Shown: positions 52,036-59,370 of the stretch, piece by piece
Position numbering within the stretch: the stretch's first letter is position 1
Layout: the number at the start of each line of letters is the position of its first letter
DNA from: Pseudomonadales bacterium
Lineage (GTDB): Bacteria; Pseudomonadota; Gammaproteobacteria; Pseudomonadales; UBA7239
Reading direction: 5' to 3'
DNA: 64,000 bases
NCBI GenBank assembly: GCA_041395665.1
Contig: JAWLAB010000001.1
Location: 248,001-312,000 of the forward strand
The notes under the pieces: model-generated
Told to the model about the DNA's origin: nothing
Database searches by the model: none
What the model saw: the letters and a program-made list of their open reading frames with translations, nothing else
Made by a program: the position numbers and the translations under genes

Positions 52036-52908
52036 TTAATTACCGGCCAAACACGCCGCCATTTTTTGACTTAAATCGCGCATAAAATCGGCATAATTTT
52101 TTGCGGATGCGCCCAGTGGATCAATCTCCACCATGCGCACGGTTTTTGCGGCACTACCCAACCAGCTTTGCACCACATCCGCACCGTGTTCTGGTTCGTA
52201 AAATAAACAGCGCACGCTGCCACTGTTGAGCAACTGCAATAATTTGGCGCGATCGCGTGCACCGGTGGCGATACTTTCATGCTGCCAAGCAGCCGCGCGT
52301 TGATTTAAGTGATAACGCTGCACCAATCGCTGATAACCGTCGTGATACACCACAAAACCCTGCGCGGCGACGGATGCAAAACGCGCAGACAATTCTGCAT
52401 CCAATGCCGTCATGTCTTTTTCAAATTGTTGTTGGCGTTGACGAATTTCATCGGTTTGCTGCGGAAATATCGCGATCAATTTTTCTGCCAACATCGGCGC
52501 TTGCGCGCGCAGGGCTAAAGGATCTAACCACAGATGCGGATCGCTCTCGACACTGTGTGATGCTTCATCATGATCATGCGATTCTTCGTGCAATACATTG
52601 GGCAGCAGCGCGAGATTTTTTTCCGCTGGCAGTTGTTTCGCCCACTGCACCAACCACGGCTCCATTGCCGGTCCCACCCACAACAACAGCGCACTGTGCT
52701 GCACTTTGGCGACATCGGCAGGGCGCAATTGGTACTCGTGCGGCGACACCGTGGGCGGCAGCAACACTTGCACCTGTGTACCCGCTGGCGCAATGGCTTG
52801 CGCCATCCACGCCAAAGGCTGCACCGTAGCCAATACCACCGGTTCTGCAGCACACACAGACGACATCAACGCCAAGCAACACAGCCACAAACCGCACATC
52901 TTCTTCAT
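52036..52908 (-). CDS. znuA: Zinc ABC transporter substrate-binding protein
   Basis: The 290-residue periplasmic protein has a signal peptide (residues ~1-21), the A-x-VQPLAWM start, the zinc ligands in SPHEYQLRPADV (His), the histidine/acidic loop HEESHDHDEASHSVESDPHLW, VYHDGYQRL and the C-terminal EPEHGADVV. It delivers Zn2+ to ZnuB. It is divergent from znuC, with about 75 bases between the starts. No strong Zur box was found there. Confidence 0.95.
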   Translation of the reverse strand: MKKMCGLWLCCLALMSSVCAAEPVVLATVQPLAWMAQAIAPAGTQVQVLLPPTVSPHEYQLRPADVAKVQHSALLLWVGPAMEPWLVQWAKQLPAEKNLALLPNVLHEESHDHDEASHSVESDPHLWLDPLALRAQAPMLAEKLIAIFPQQTDEIRQRQQQFEKDMTALDAELSARFASVAAQGFVVYHDGYQRLVQRYHLNQRAAAWQHESIATGARDRAKLLQLLNSGSVRCLFYEPEHGADVVQSWLGSAAKTVRMVEIDPLGASAKNYADFMRDLSQKMAACLAGN

Positions 52909-52982
52909 CGCATTCCCCTTTCGCGCCACAGGATTTCAGGCATTTTGTTATTATCGCCTCCTTTCGTTCACTGCATCGCGCC

Positions 52983-53774
52983 ATGTCCACGCACGCCCCC
53001 TCACACCCCACTGAAACACGGCCATCGCCTGCGTTGTTGTTGTCGGCACAGCAGGTTTGCGTGCGTGTGGATGATCGTCTGCTGCTGGACAACATTCAGT
53101 TGGATTTGCACGCGGGCGAGATCGTCACCATCATCGGCCCCAATGGCGCAGGTAAAACCACACTGTTAAAAACACTGCTCGGTTTTATCGCGCCGAACAG
53201 CGGCAGCATCACCCGCCACCGCGATTTACGCATCGGTTATATGCCACAAAAATTGGCGCTCAATCCATTACTGCCGATGACGGTGCAACGCTTCTTGCAA
53301 CAAACCAACGCAACACCGGCACAGATACAACAAGCGTTGAACGAAACTGGTGTTGCAGCATTGGCGCAACAATCCTTGCATCAAATATCGGGCGGCGAAT
53401 TACAACGCGTTTTATTGGCGCGCGCACTGCTACGCAAACCCGATTTACTGGTTTTGGACGAACCCGCACAAGGTGTAGATGTGTGCGGACAAGTAGATTT
53501 GTATCGCTTGATTGCAGATTTACGCGCGCGTTATCACTGCGGTGTTTTATTGGTGTCGCACGATTTGCATTTGGTGATGGCCGCCACCGACACCGTGATT
53601 TGTTTGAATCGTCACATCTGCTGCCAAGGCAAACCTGAGCATGTCAGCCGGCATCCCGAGTATTTGCAATTATTTGGCAAACACATTGCCGATGATCTCG
53701 CGGTGTACACGCATCGTCACGATCACGATCACGATGTACACGGCAATGTGCATCAAGGTTGCGCGCATGATTGA
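52983..53774 (+). CDS. znuC: Zinc ABC transporter ATP-binding protein
   Basis: The 263-residue ATPase has Walker A GPNGAGKTTLLKTL, the signature ISGGELQRVLLARALL, Walker B LLVLDEPAQGVD and the H-loop LLVSHDLH. The C-terminus carries a histidine-rich tail (THRHDHDHDVHGNVHQ), possibly a zinc sensor or buffer. Its end overlaps znuB by eight bases. Confidence 0.96.
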   Translation: MSTHAPSHPTETRPSPALLLSAQQVCVRVDDRLLLDNIQLDLHAGEIVTIIGPNGAGKTTLLKTLLGFIAPNSGSITRHRDLRIGYMPQKLALNPLLPMTVQRFLQQTNATPAQIQQALNETGVAALAQQSLHQISGGELQRVLLARALLRKPDLLVLDEPAQGVDVCGQVDLYRLIADLRARYHCGVLLVSHDLHLVMAATDTVICLNRHICCQGKPEHVSRHPEYLQLFGKHIADDLAVYTHRHDHDHDVHGNVHQGCAHD

Positions 53775-54561
53775 GTTGTTGTGGTTGCCGCTGCTCGCCG
53801 GTATCGGCACCGCGTTGATTGCCGGACCGCTCGGTTGTTTCGTGGTGTGGCAACGCATGGCGTATTTCGGTGAAAGTTTGGCGCACAGTGCGCTGCTCGG
53901 TGTGGCGCTCGGTTTGTGGTTGCAACTACCAATCACACTTACCGTGATTGGTGCCGGTATTGCACTCGCTGTTTTATTAGCAGGCTTACAGCAGCAATCG
54001 CGTTTTTCTTCCGACACACTGCTCGGTATTTTGTCGCACACTTTACTCTCCGGCGGTTTGGTGTTGCTCGCCACACTGCCCAATTTGCGCGTCAACTTGG
54101 ATGCATTGCTGTTTGGCGATTTGCTCGCGGTCTCTCAACAAGAAGTGTTGGGTTTGGGCGCATTGATTATCGTGTTGTGTGTTGTGTTATGGCGTTTGTG
54201 GCAGCCCTTGGTTGCAATCACCGTACACGAAGAGTTAGCACAAGCCGAAGGTATTGCTGTCGCACGCACACGCACCCTGCTAATGATGATGATGGCACTC
54301 GTCGTCGCCGTGGCGATGAAAGTGGTCGGCGTATTATTGATGACTTCACTTCTGATTATTCCAGCCGCGATTGCGCAACGCTATGCGCGCTCGCCTGAGC
54401 AAATGGCGTGCACCGCCGCTGTCATTGGAGCACTCGCGGTGATTGGCGGTTTGTTGTTGTCGTGGTTTAGCAACAGCCCTGTCGGCCCTTCGATTGTATT
54501 GATCGCTGGGGGATTTTTTCTCAACACTTTATTAGCAAGTTATTTACGAAAATTTTTATGA
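53767..54561 (+). CDS. znuB: Zinc ABC transporter permease
   Basis: The 264-residue protein has about eight membrane helices and ABC-3 features: LIAGPLGCFVVWQRMAYFGE, LAHSALLGVALG, DTLLGILSHTLLSGGLVLL, EGIAVARTRTLLMMMMALVV. The ATG at 53767 lies inside the znuC end. Its own end overlaps the following crotonase gene by four bases (ATGA), an unusual link between zinc uptake and acyl-CoA metabolism. Confidence 0.95.
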   Translation: MIELLWLPLLAGIGTALIAGPLGCFVVWQRMAYFGESLAHSALLGVALGLWLQLPITLTVIGAGIALAVLLAGLQQQSRFSSDTLLGILSHTLLSGGLVLLATLPNLRVNLDALLFGDLLAVSQQEVLGLGALIIVLCVVLWRLWQPLVAITVHEELAQAEGIAVARTRTLLMMMMALVVAVAMKVVGVLLMTSLLIIPAAIAQRYARSPEQMACTAAVIGALAVIGGLLLSWFSNSPVGPSIVLIAGGFFLNTLLASYLRKFL

Positions 54562-55349
54562 AAAATTATTCTACTTTACTTTTTTCTATTGAAAGCCATA
54601 TCGCGACGATAACACTGAATCGCCCCAGTTCTGCCAACAGTATGAACATGACAATGGGCGAAGAATTGCAAGCAGTCGCCAACCTATGCGCGCAAGATAA
54701 AGATATTCGCGCGGTGATTTTGACCGGTGCAGGCGCATTTTTTTCTAGCGGCGGCGACTTAAAAGCCTTTGCTGATTTTGGCGATGCTATCGGCGGGAAA
54801 TTGCATCAACTAACCGATCACTTACACGCTGCCGTCAGTGCGCTGCTGCATATGCGCGCACCCTTGATTGTCGCAGTAAACGGCGCGGCAGTCGGCGCAG
54901 GTTTTAGTTTGGCGATGGCGGGCGATTTTGTGTTGGCCGCCGACAATGCAAAATTTGCCATGGCGTACACCGCAGCCGGTCTCAGCCCAGACGGCGGCGC
55001 GAGTTATTTTTTGCCGCGTTTAGTTGGGTTGCGTCGCGCGCAAGAATTGATGATAGGCAATCGAAAACTAACAGCGGCAGAAGCACTGGAGTGGGGCATG
55101 ATTTCTCGTGTCTGCCCCGCTGATCAATTGCAACTAGAAGCGCGTGCATTGGCGCAATCTCTGGCCAGTGGTGCAACACAAGCGATTGGCACAGTAAAGC
55201 AATTATTGCTCACCAGTTTCAGCAACAGCCCTGAAGCGCAAATGGCATTGGAAGGGCAATCCATTTCGCACCTTTCTACCTGTCACGATGGGCAAGAAGG
55301 CATCCACGCTTTTCTCGAAAAACGTACACCCATTTTTACTGGCGAATAA
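54558..55349 (+). CDS. Enoyl-CoA hydratase/isomerase family protein (PaaG-like)
   Basis: The 263-residue crotonase has ATITLNRPSSANSMNMTMGE, ILTGAGAFFSSGGDLKAF and the oxyanion-hole VNGAAVGAGFSLAMAGDFVLA, with AAGLSPDGGASYFLPRLVG typical of isomerase/hydratases. It adds water or shifts a double bond in enoyl-CoA. It overlaps znuB by four bases and precedes an Rv3549c-like SDR by 25 bases; both may belong to steroid-ring beta-oxidation. No ribosome site is visible, so it probably depends on coupling. Confidence 0.88.
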   Translation: MKNYSTLLFSIESHIATITLNRPSSANSMNMTMGEELQAVANLCAQDKDIRAVILTGAGAFFSSGGDLKAFADFGDAIGGKLHQLTDHLHAAVSALLHMRAPLIVAVNGAAVGAGFSLAMAGDFVLAADNAKFAMAYTAAGLSPDGGASYFLPRLVGLRRAQELMIGNRKLTAAEALEWGMISRVCPADQLQLEARALAQSLASGATQAIGTVKQLLLTSFSNSPEAQMALEGQSISHLSTCHDGQEGIHAFLEKRTPIFTGE

Positions 55350-55374
55350 TTTTTTTATTTAGGAACGAATAACC

Positions 55375-56165
55375 ATGACTGAAATTTTTTCTCACTCAGG
55401 CAGCACTTTCAAAAACAAAGTCGTCATCATCACCGGTGGCGGCAAAGGCGTGGGGCTAGGCATCACGCGTTGCTTTTTAGCGCAAGGTGCAACAGTCGTG
55501 ATTTGCAGCCGCAGCGAGCTGGAATCACTGCCAGAAGTGAGCGGCAATCGTGCGCATTTCGTCGCTGCCGATGTGCGCGATGTCGAACAAATCAAAAATG
55601 TGGTTGATTACGCGAAAAATTCGTTCGGCAGATTGGATGTGCTGATCAATAATGCCGGTGGCGCGCCGCACACCGACGCGGCGACAGCCAGTCCGCGTTT
55701 CTCAGAAAAAATCATCGCGCTGAATTTATTGGCGCCGCTCAATTTTGCGCAAGCGGCGAATCGCGTGATGCAAGAACAAGCCGAAGGCGGCGTGATTATC
55801 AACATCGCCAGTGTCTCCGGCGAACGCCCTTCTCCTGGCACGGCAGCTTACGGTGCGGCGAAAGCGGGTTTGCTCAATCTCACTCGATCACTGGCGGTAG
55901 AGTGGGCTTCTCGGGTTCGCGTTGTAGCGGTTACCTGTGGCATGATTCGCACCGAGCAGGCACACCTGCATTACGGTGATGAGCAAGGCATTGCTGCAGT
56001 GGCAGCAACCGTCCCTTTAAACCGATTGGCAACGCCGGAAGATATCGGCAACGCCTGCCTTTTTTAGCATCACCTCTAGCTAGTTACATCAGCGGCAGCA
56101 GTTTGTTGGTACACGGTGGCGGTGAAAAACCTGCGTTTTTAGATGCTGGCAACGCACAGCACTAA
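55375..56165 (+). pseudogene. Short-chain dehydrogenase (Rv3549c-like), frameshifted near the C-terminus
   Basis: The first 230 codons encode an SDR with the nucleotide motif VIITGGGKGVGLGITR, NNAGG, SVSGERPSPGTAAYGAAKAG (Tyr/Lys active site) and VEWASRVRVVAVTCGMIRTE. At a T6 run (56060-56065) one T is missing and the frame ends at TAG. Adding it restores LASPLASYISGSSLLVHGGG and EKPAFLDAGNAQH to a stop at 56163. From memory it closely follows Mycobacterium tuberculosis Rv3549c of the KstR2 regulon. The lost part is the C-terminal strand and tail; the active site is intact. The frameshift may be a sequencing error. Confidence 0.85.
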
Positions 56166-56212
56166 GAGCCTATTTTATTTGCCCTTTTAAAGGTGAGCAC
56201 ACACATGGAAAG

Positions 56213-57520
56213 ATGTCTAAACCCCTCGTATTGGCTCTGGCTTTGACCTCCGGCACCGCTTGGGCAGTAGATGCCAACGAGCTGGCCGTACTGCACAGTG
56301 AAATGACTCGCCCAGCAGCAGCTTGGGCTCACGCACAGAAGATGCGTGCCGATTGGGAAGCCGTTCCCGAGTTTGATTATCTGTACGGTCTGTTGGCTTA
56401 CGACCAAGGCGAATACAACGAGGCACAGTTCGCACTGGAGCGCGTGGTGATGGCAGAACCCGCCCATACGCGCGCACGGCTGGCTCTGGGCAAGGCTTAC
56501 TACCAATTGGGTGATGAACACAGCGCCCTGCGTCAGTTGAATGCTGTCAAAATTAGCGAGCCGCCCGCTTACATCATGCGTGAAGTGAACCACTACTTGG
56601 CGCGCATGGGGCAAGCACGAAACGGCACGATTAACGGTTTTGTTGAGGCCGGTATCGGCCACGACAACAATGTCAATTCCGCCACTTCAGCCAACAGCAT
56701 TGCCAATCCGGCTTTCGACCCAGCAACAGCGACATCGGATCCGTTCATCCTGCTGGACAGGCAAGCGAACAAACAGTCCGATATGTATGACTATGTACAA
56801 GCAGGTGTTGACTACTACAAGCCTTTGAGCGCCGACACCGGCTTTGAGGCACGCGGCCGCTATACCGCACGCAATAACTTCAGCTCTGACCGCTTCGACA
56901 ACAATGCCTACCGTGGCAGCGTTGGCTTAGTCAAACTGTGGGGCAAAGACCAAGTGCGCGCCACCTTCACCGCGCAGGATTACCGCCTCAGCGATTCAGA
57001 CTTTCAAAACTTCTACGGTTTGTCTGTTGATTGGACGCACTATAACTACGGCAGCTGGAGCTTTTACAGCGCCTTACATCTCAACCGTGTGAAATACCCA
57101 GATGACGGTCTGCGTGACATCAACCAATACCTCGGTAACTTTGCTATTCAGCGTCAAGATGGCGCTTTCGCACAAAGTCTCGGCGTGATGTTGGGCAGCG
57201 AAGATGCCCTCCATTCGCGCGGCAATAACAATGCCCGCCTATTTACAGGCCTCTACTACAACGCCAGTTACGACATCAGCACTAGTCACCAGTTGTTCGC
57301 TCGCGCCTATGTACAAAATTCCCATCAACGCGGTGAGGATCCTTTCTTCCTGCAAACGCGTGACGACAACTTCCACCAACTGTCTGTCGGTTGGAACTGG
57401 CAGTTGAGCAAGCCGTTGCGCGTGCACACCGAGCTGGTCTACGGCGATAACGACAGCGATGTAGATTACTATTCCTTTGAGCGCACCCGTCTGCAAACCG
57501 GCCTGCGTTATAGCTTTTAA
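56213..57520 (+). CDS. TPR-containing outer-membrane beta-barrel protein (SLAM/DUF560-like)
   Basis: The 435-residue protein has a signal peptide (~1-18, ending AWA). A helical, TPR-like region follows (residues ~20-135: FDYLYGLLAYDQGEYNEAQ, HTRARLALGKAYYQLGDEHS). The C-terminal beta-barrel begins at about GFVEAGIGHDNNVNS and ends in LQTGLRYSF, the terminal Phe typical of outer-membrane proteins. This layout resembles SLAM and related surface-export proteins. Neisserial SLAM moves lipoproteins to the cell surface; no client gene is obvious here. It stands directly upstream of the FecR genes and is probably in their operon. Confidence 0.8.
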   Translation: MSKPLVLALALTSGTAWAVDANELAVLHSEMTRPAAAWAHAQKMRADWEAVPEFDYLYGLLAYDQGEYNEAQFALERVVMAEPAHTRARLALGKAYYQLGDEHSALRQLNAVKISEPPAYIMREVNHYLARMGQARNGTINGFVEAGIGHDNNVNSATSANSIANPAFDPATATSDPFILLDRQANKQSDMYDYVQAGVDYYKPLSADTGFEARGRYTARNNFSSDRFDNNAYRGSVGLVKLWGKDQVRATFTAQDYRLSDSDFQNFYGLSVDWTHYNYGSWSFYSALHLNRVKYPDDGLRDINQYLGNFAIQRQDGAFAQSLGVMLGSEDALHSRGNNNARLFTGLYYNASYDISTSHQLFARAYVQNSHQRGEDPFFLQTRDDNFHQLSVGWNWQLSKPLRVHTELVYGDNDSDVDYYSFERTRLQTGLRYSF

Positions 57521-57540
57521 TCAACATGAGGGGAATTCTC

Positions 57541-58412
57541 ATGAAAATTAACATGAAAGCCCCATTACACCACTACGGCATTCTGTCAGTACTGCTGCTC
57601 GCGCTTACAGGCGCCGCATTGATGGTAAACGCCAACACGCAACCCGCTGGCGTGGTATTGCTCGCCAATGGCCAAGCATCCGCACAGCAAGCCAGCGACG
57701 CGGCACGCACCTTGAGCCGCCGTTCCGATATTTATGTCGGCGACCGCATCACTACGGGCAACGAAAGCCAGTTGCAAATGCGCATGAAAGACGGCGCGAT
57801 GATCGTGCTCGGTGCCAATGCCGAGTTTGAAGTGAAGGCCTACAGCCAAGCGGCCAAAGGCGACAAGAAAGACGAAGCCGTGCTGTCACTGGTGAAAGGG
57901 GTTTGCGCACAATTTCAGGGCAGATCGCTAAGTCCAGCTATTCCATGTCCACACCCACTGCCACGCTAGGTATTCGCGGCACAGTGTTTGATGTTTATGT
58001 GCGCGACGGCGGCAGCTCGATTGTTATTCTGCGCAGCGGCCAAGTGGTCGTGAATGGCTTGGCGGGCGGCACTGAAGTGTTGACGCAACCTGGCTTGGGT
58101 ACCGTGATTAACGCCGGTGGCGCACCCACCAAACCTGCCACACCACCAGCCGATGTCTTGGATTACCTGCGCGGCATTCTGCCCAACATTCCTGACAGCG
58201 CGACATGGGAAACCACCGATAACGGCGCGCGCATTGATGCTGGCGGTGATGTCATCAACATCATCAATGACCTGCCGCCTGAAATTCAGGGTAGCGGCGC
58301 TATTCCCGCCACACCTGGAAGCATAAGTGGCAGTGGAAGTAGCGGCGGAGGTGGTGGTAGCTCTTGTAGCCCCAACGAGCCGTATTGCGAACCTGGCATT
58401 GGCGTCGATTAG
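57541..58412 (+). pseudogene. FecR-domain exported protein, first tandem copy, frameshifted
   Basis: The gene starts with an ATG after GAGGGGAATTCTC and encodes a signal peptide (residues ~10-33). The FecR-like beta domain follows (DIYVGDRITTGNESQLQMR, MKDGAMIVLGANAEFEVKAY). At a G4 run (57898-57901) one G is missing compared with the second copy, and the frame shifts. The other frame continues with RTISGQIAKSSYSMSTPTAT, GIRGTVFDVYV and a Gly/Ser-rich tail ending in PGIGVD. Corrected length is about 290 residues. FecR domains of this type, without a cytoplasmic anti-sigma part, are periplasmic or surface proteins of unknown role. Confidence 0.85.
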
Positions 58413-59217
58413 ACCTGCGTTCTTTACGCTATGACTTTTAATGGAAACCTAGGGAGAGACCCTTGTGAAAATCAGTATGAAAAACCCATTCCACCGCTAC
58501 GGCATCCTCTCTGCTTTCGTACTCGCGCTGGCAAGTGCAGCTCTGGTCGTTAACGCCAACACGCAGCCTGCTGGCGTGGTGTTGCTCGCCAACGGCCAAG
58601 CCTCCGCGCAGCAAGCCAGTGACGCAGCACGCACACTGAGCCGCCGCTCGGATATTTATGTCGGCGACCGCATCACCACAGGCAACGAAAGCCAGTTGCA
58701 AATGCGCGTGAAAGACGGTGCGATGATCGCCCTCGGTGCCAATGCCGAGTTTGAAGTGAAGGCCTACAGCCAAGCGGCCAAAGGCGACAAGAAAGACGAA
58801 GCGGTGCTGTCACTGGTTAAAGGTGGTCTGCGCACGATTTCTGGTCAAATCGCCAAGTCCACTTATTCGATGAACACACCGACAGCAACGCTCGGTATTC
58901 GCGGCACGGTGTTTGATGTGTATGTGCGTGATGGCGGCAGCTCGATTGTTATTCTGCGCAACGGCCAAGTGGTCGTGAATGGCTTGGCGGGCGGCACCGA
59001 AGTATTGACGCAACCTGGCTTGGGTACCGTGATTAACGCCGGGGGCGCACCCACCAAGCCTGCTACACCACCAGCCGATGTATTGGATTACCTGCGCGGC
59101 ATCCTGCCCAACATTCCTGACAGCGCAACATGGGAAACCACCGATAACGGTGCGCGCATTGATGCGGGCGGTGATGTCATCAACATCATCAATGACCTGC
59201 CGCCAGAAATTCAGGGA
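57541..59217 (+). repeat. Tandem duplication of the FecR gene (two ~750-base copies)
   Basis: Bases 57541-58290 and 58465-59217 are nearly identical at the nucleotide level over most of their length. They differ mainly in third positions, the G-run indel and the sequence after about residue 250. The unit is offset by 924 bases. The copies must be recent or kept alike by conversion. Confidence 0.9.
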
Positions 59218-59325
59218 GATGGTGCAGCACCAGGTACACCAACGGGGGGAAGTAGCGACAGCGGCAGTGCTTGTGGCCCGAATGACCTGCAATGCCATTG
59301 CCAACAAAACCCGTACCAGTGCTAA
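58465..59325 (+). CDS. FecR-domain exported protein, second tandem copy
   Basis: The 286-residue protein is the intact copy. The start is GTG after AGGGAGAGACCCTT and aligns with the ATG of copy one. It has a signal peptide (~8-30), SDIYVGDRITTGNESQLQMR, GGLRTISGQIAKSTYSMNTP, LGIRGTVFDVYVRDGGSSI and a low-complexity C-terminus ending in cysteines (CGPNDLQCHCQ). The FecR domain is a beta-rich fold found here outside its usual sigma-regulator setting. The gene is convergent with a CHASE2 cyclase, a pairing seen in many proteobacteria. Confidence 0.9.
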   Translation: MKISMKNPFHRYGILSAFVLALASAALVVNANTQPAGVVLLANGQASAQQASDAARTLSRRSDIYVGDRITTGNESQLQMRVKDGAMIALGANAEFEVKAYSQAAKGDKKDEAVLSLVKGGLRTISGQIAKSTYSMNTPTATLGIRGTVFDVYVRDGGSSIVILRNGQVVVNGLAGGTEVLTQPGLGTVINAGGAPTKPATPPADVLDYLRGILPNIPDSATWETTDNGARIDAGGDVINIINDLPPEIQGDGAAPGTPTGGSSDSGSACGPNDLQCHCQQNPYQC

Positions 59326-59341
59326 CCAAGGTTAGCAGCGC

Positions 59342-59370
59342 AAAAAAGGTCGACTCTGTCGGCCTTTTTT
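59342..59370. terminator. Bidirectional terminator between FecR and the cyclase gene
   Basis: AAAAAAGGTCGA (59342-59353) pairs, with one G-U wobble, with TCGGCCTTTTTT (59359-59370). It serves both convergent genes and overlaps the stop region of the cyclase gene. Confidence 0.9.

Noticed and set aside
52909..52982. Zur operator between znuA and znuC
   Set aside because: Only a weak half-match (TTGTTATTATC) to the Zur palindrome is visible; not enough to call.
57541..59325. FecR proteins as anti-sigma regulators of iron uptake
   Set aside because: They have export signals, no cytoplasmic anti-sigma domain, and no ECF sigma gene or TonB receptor nearby.
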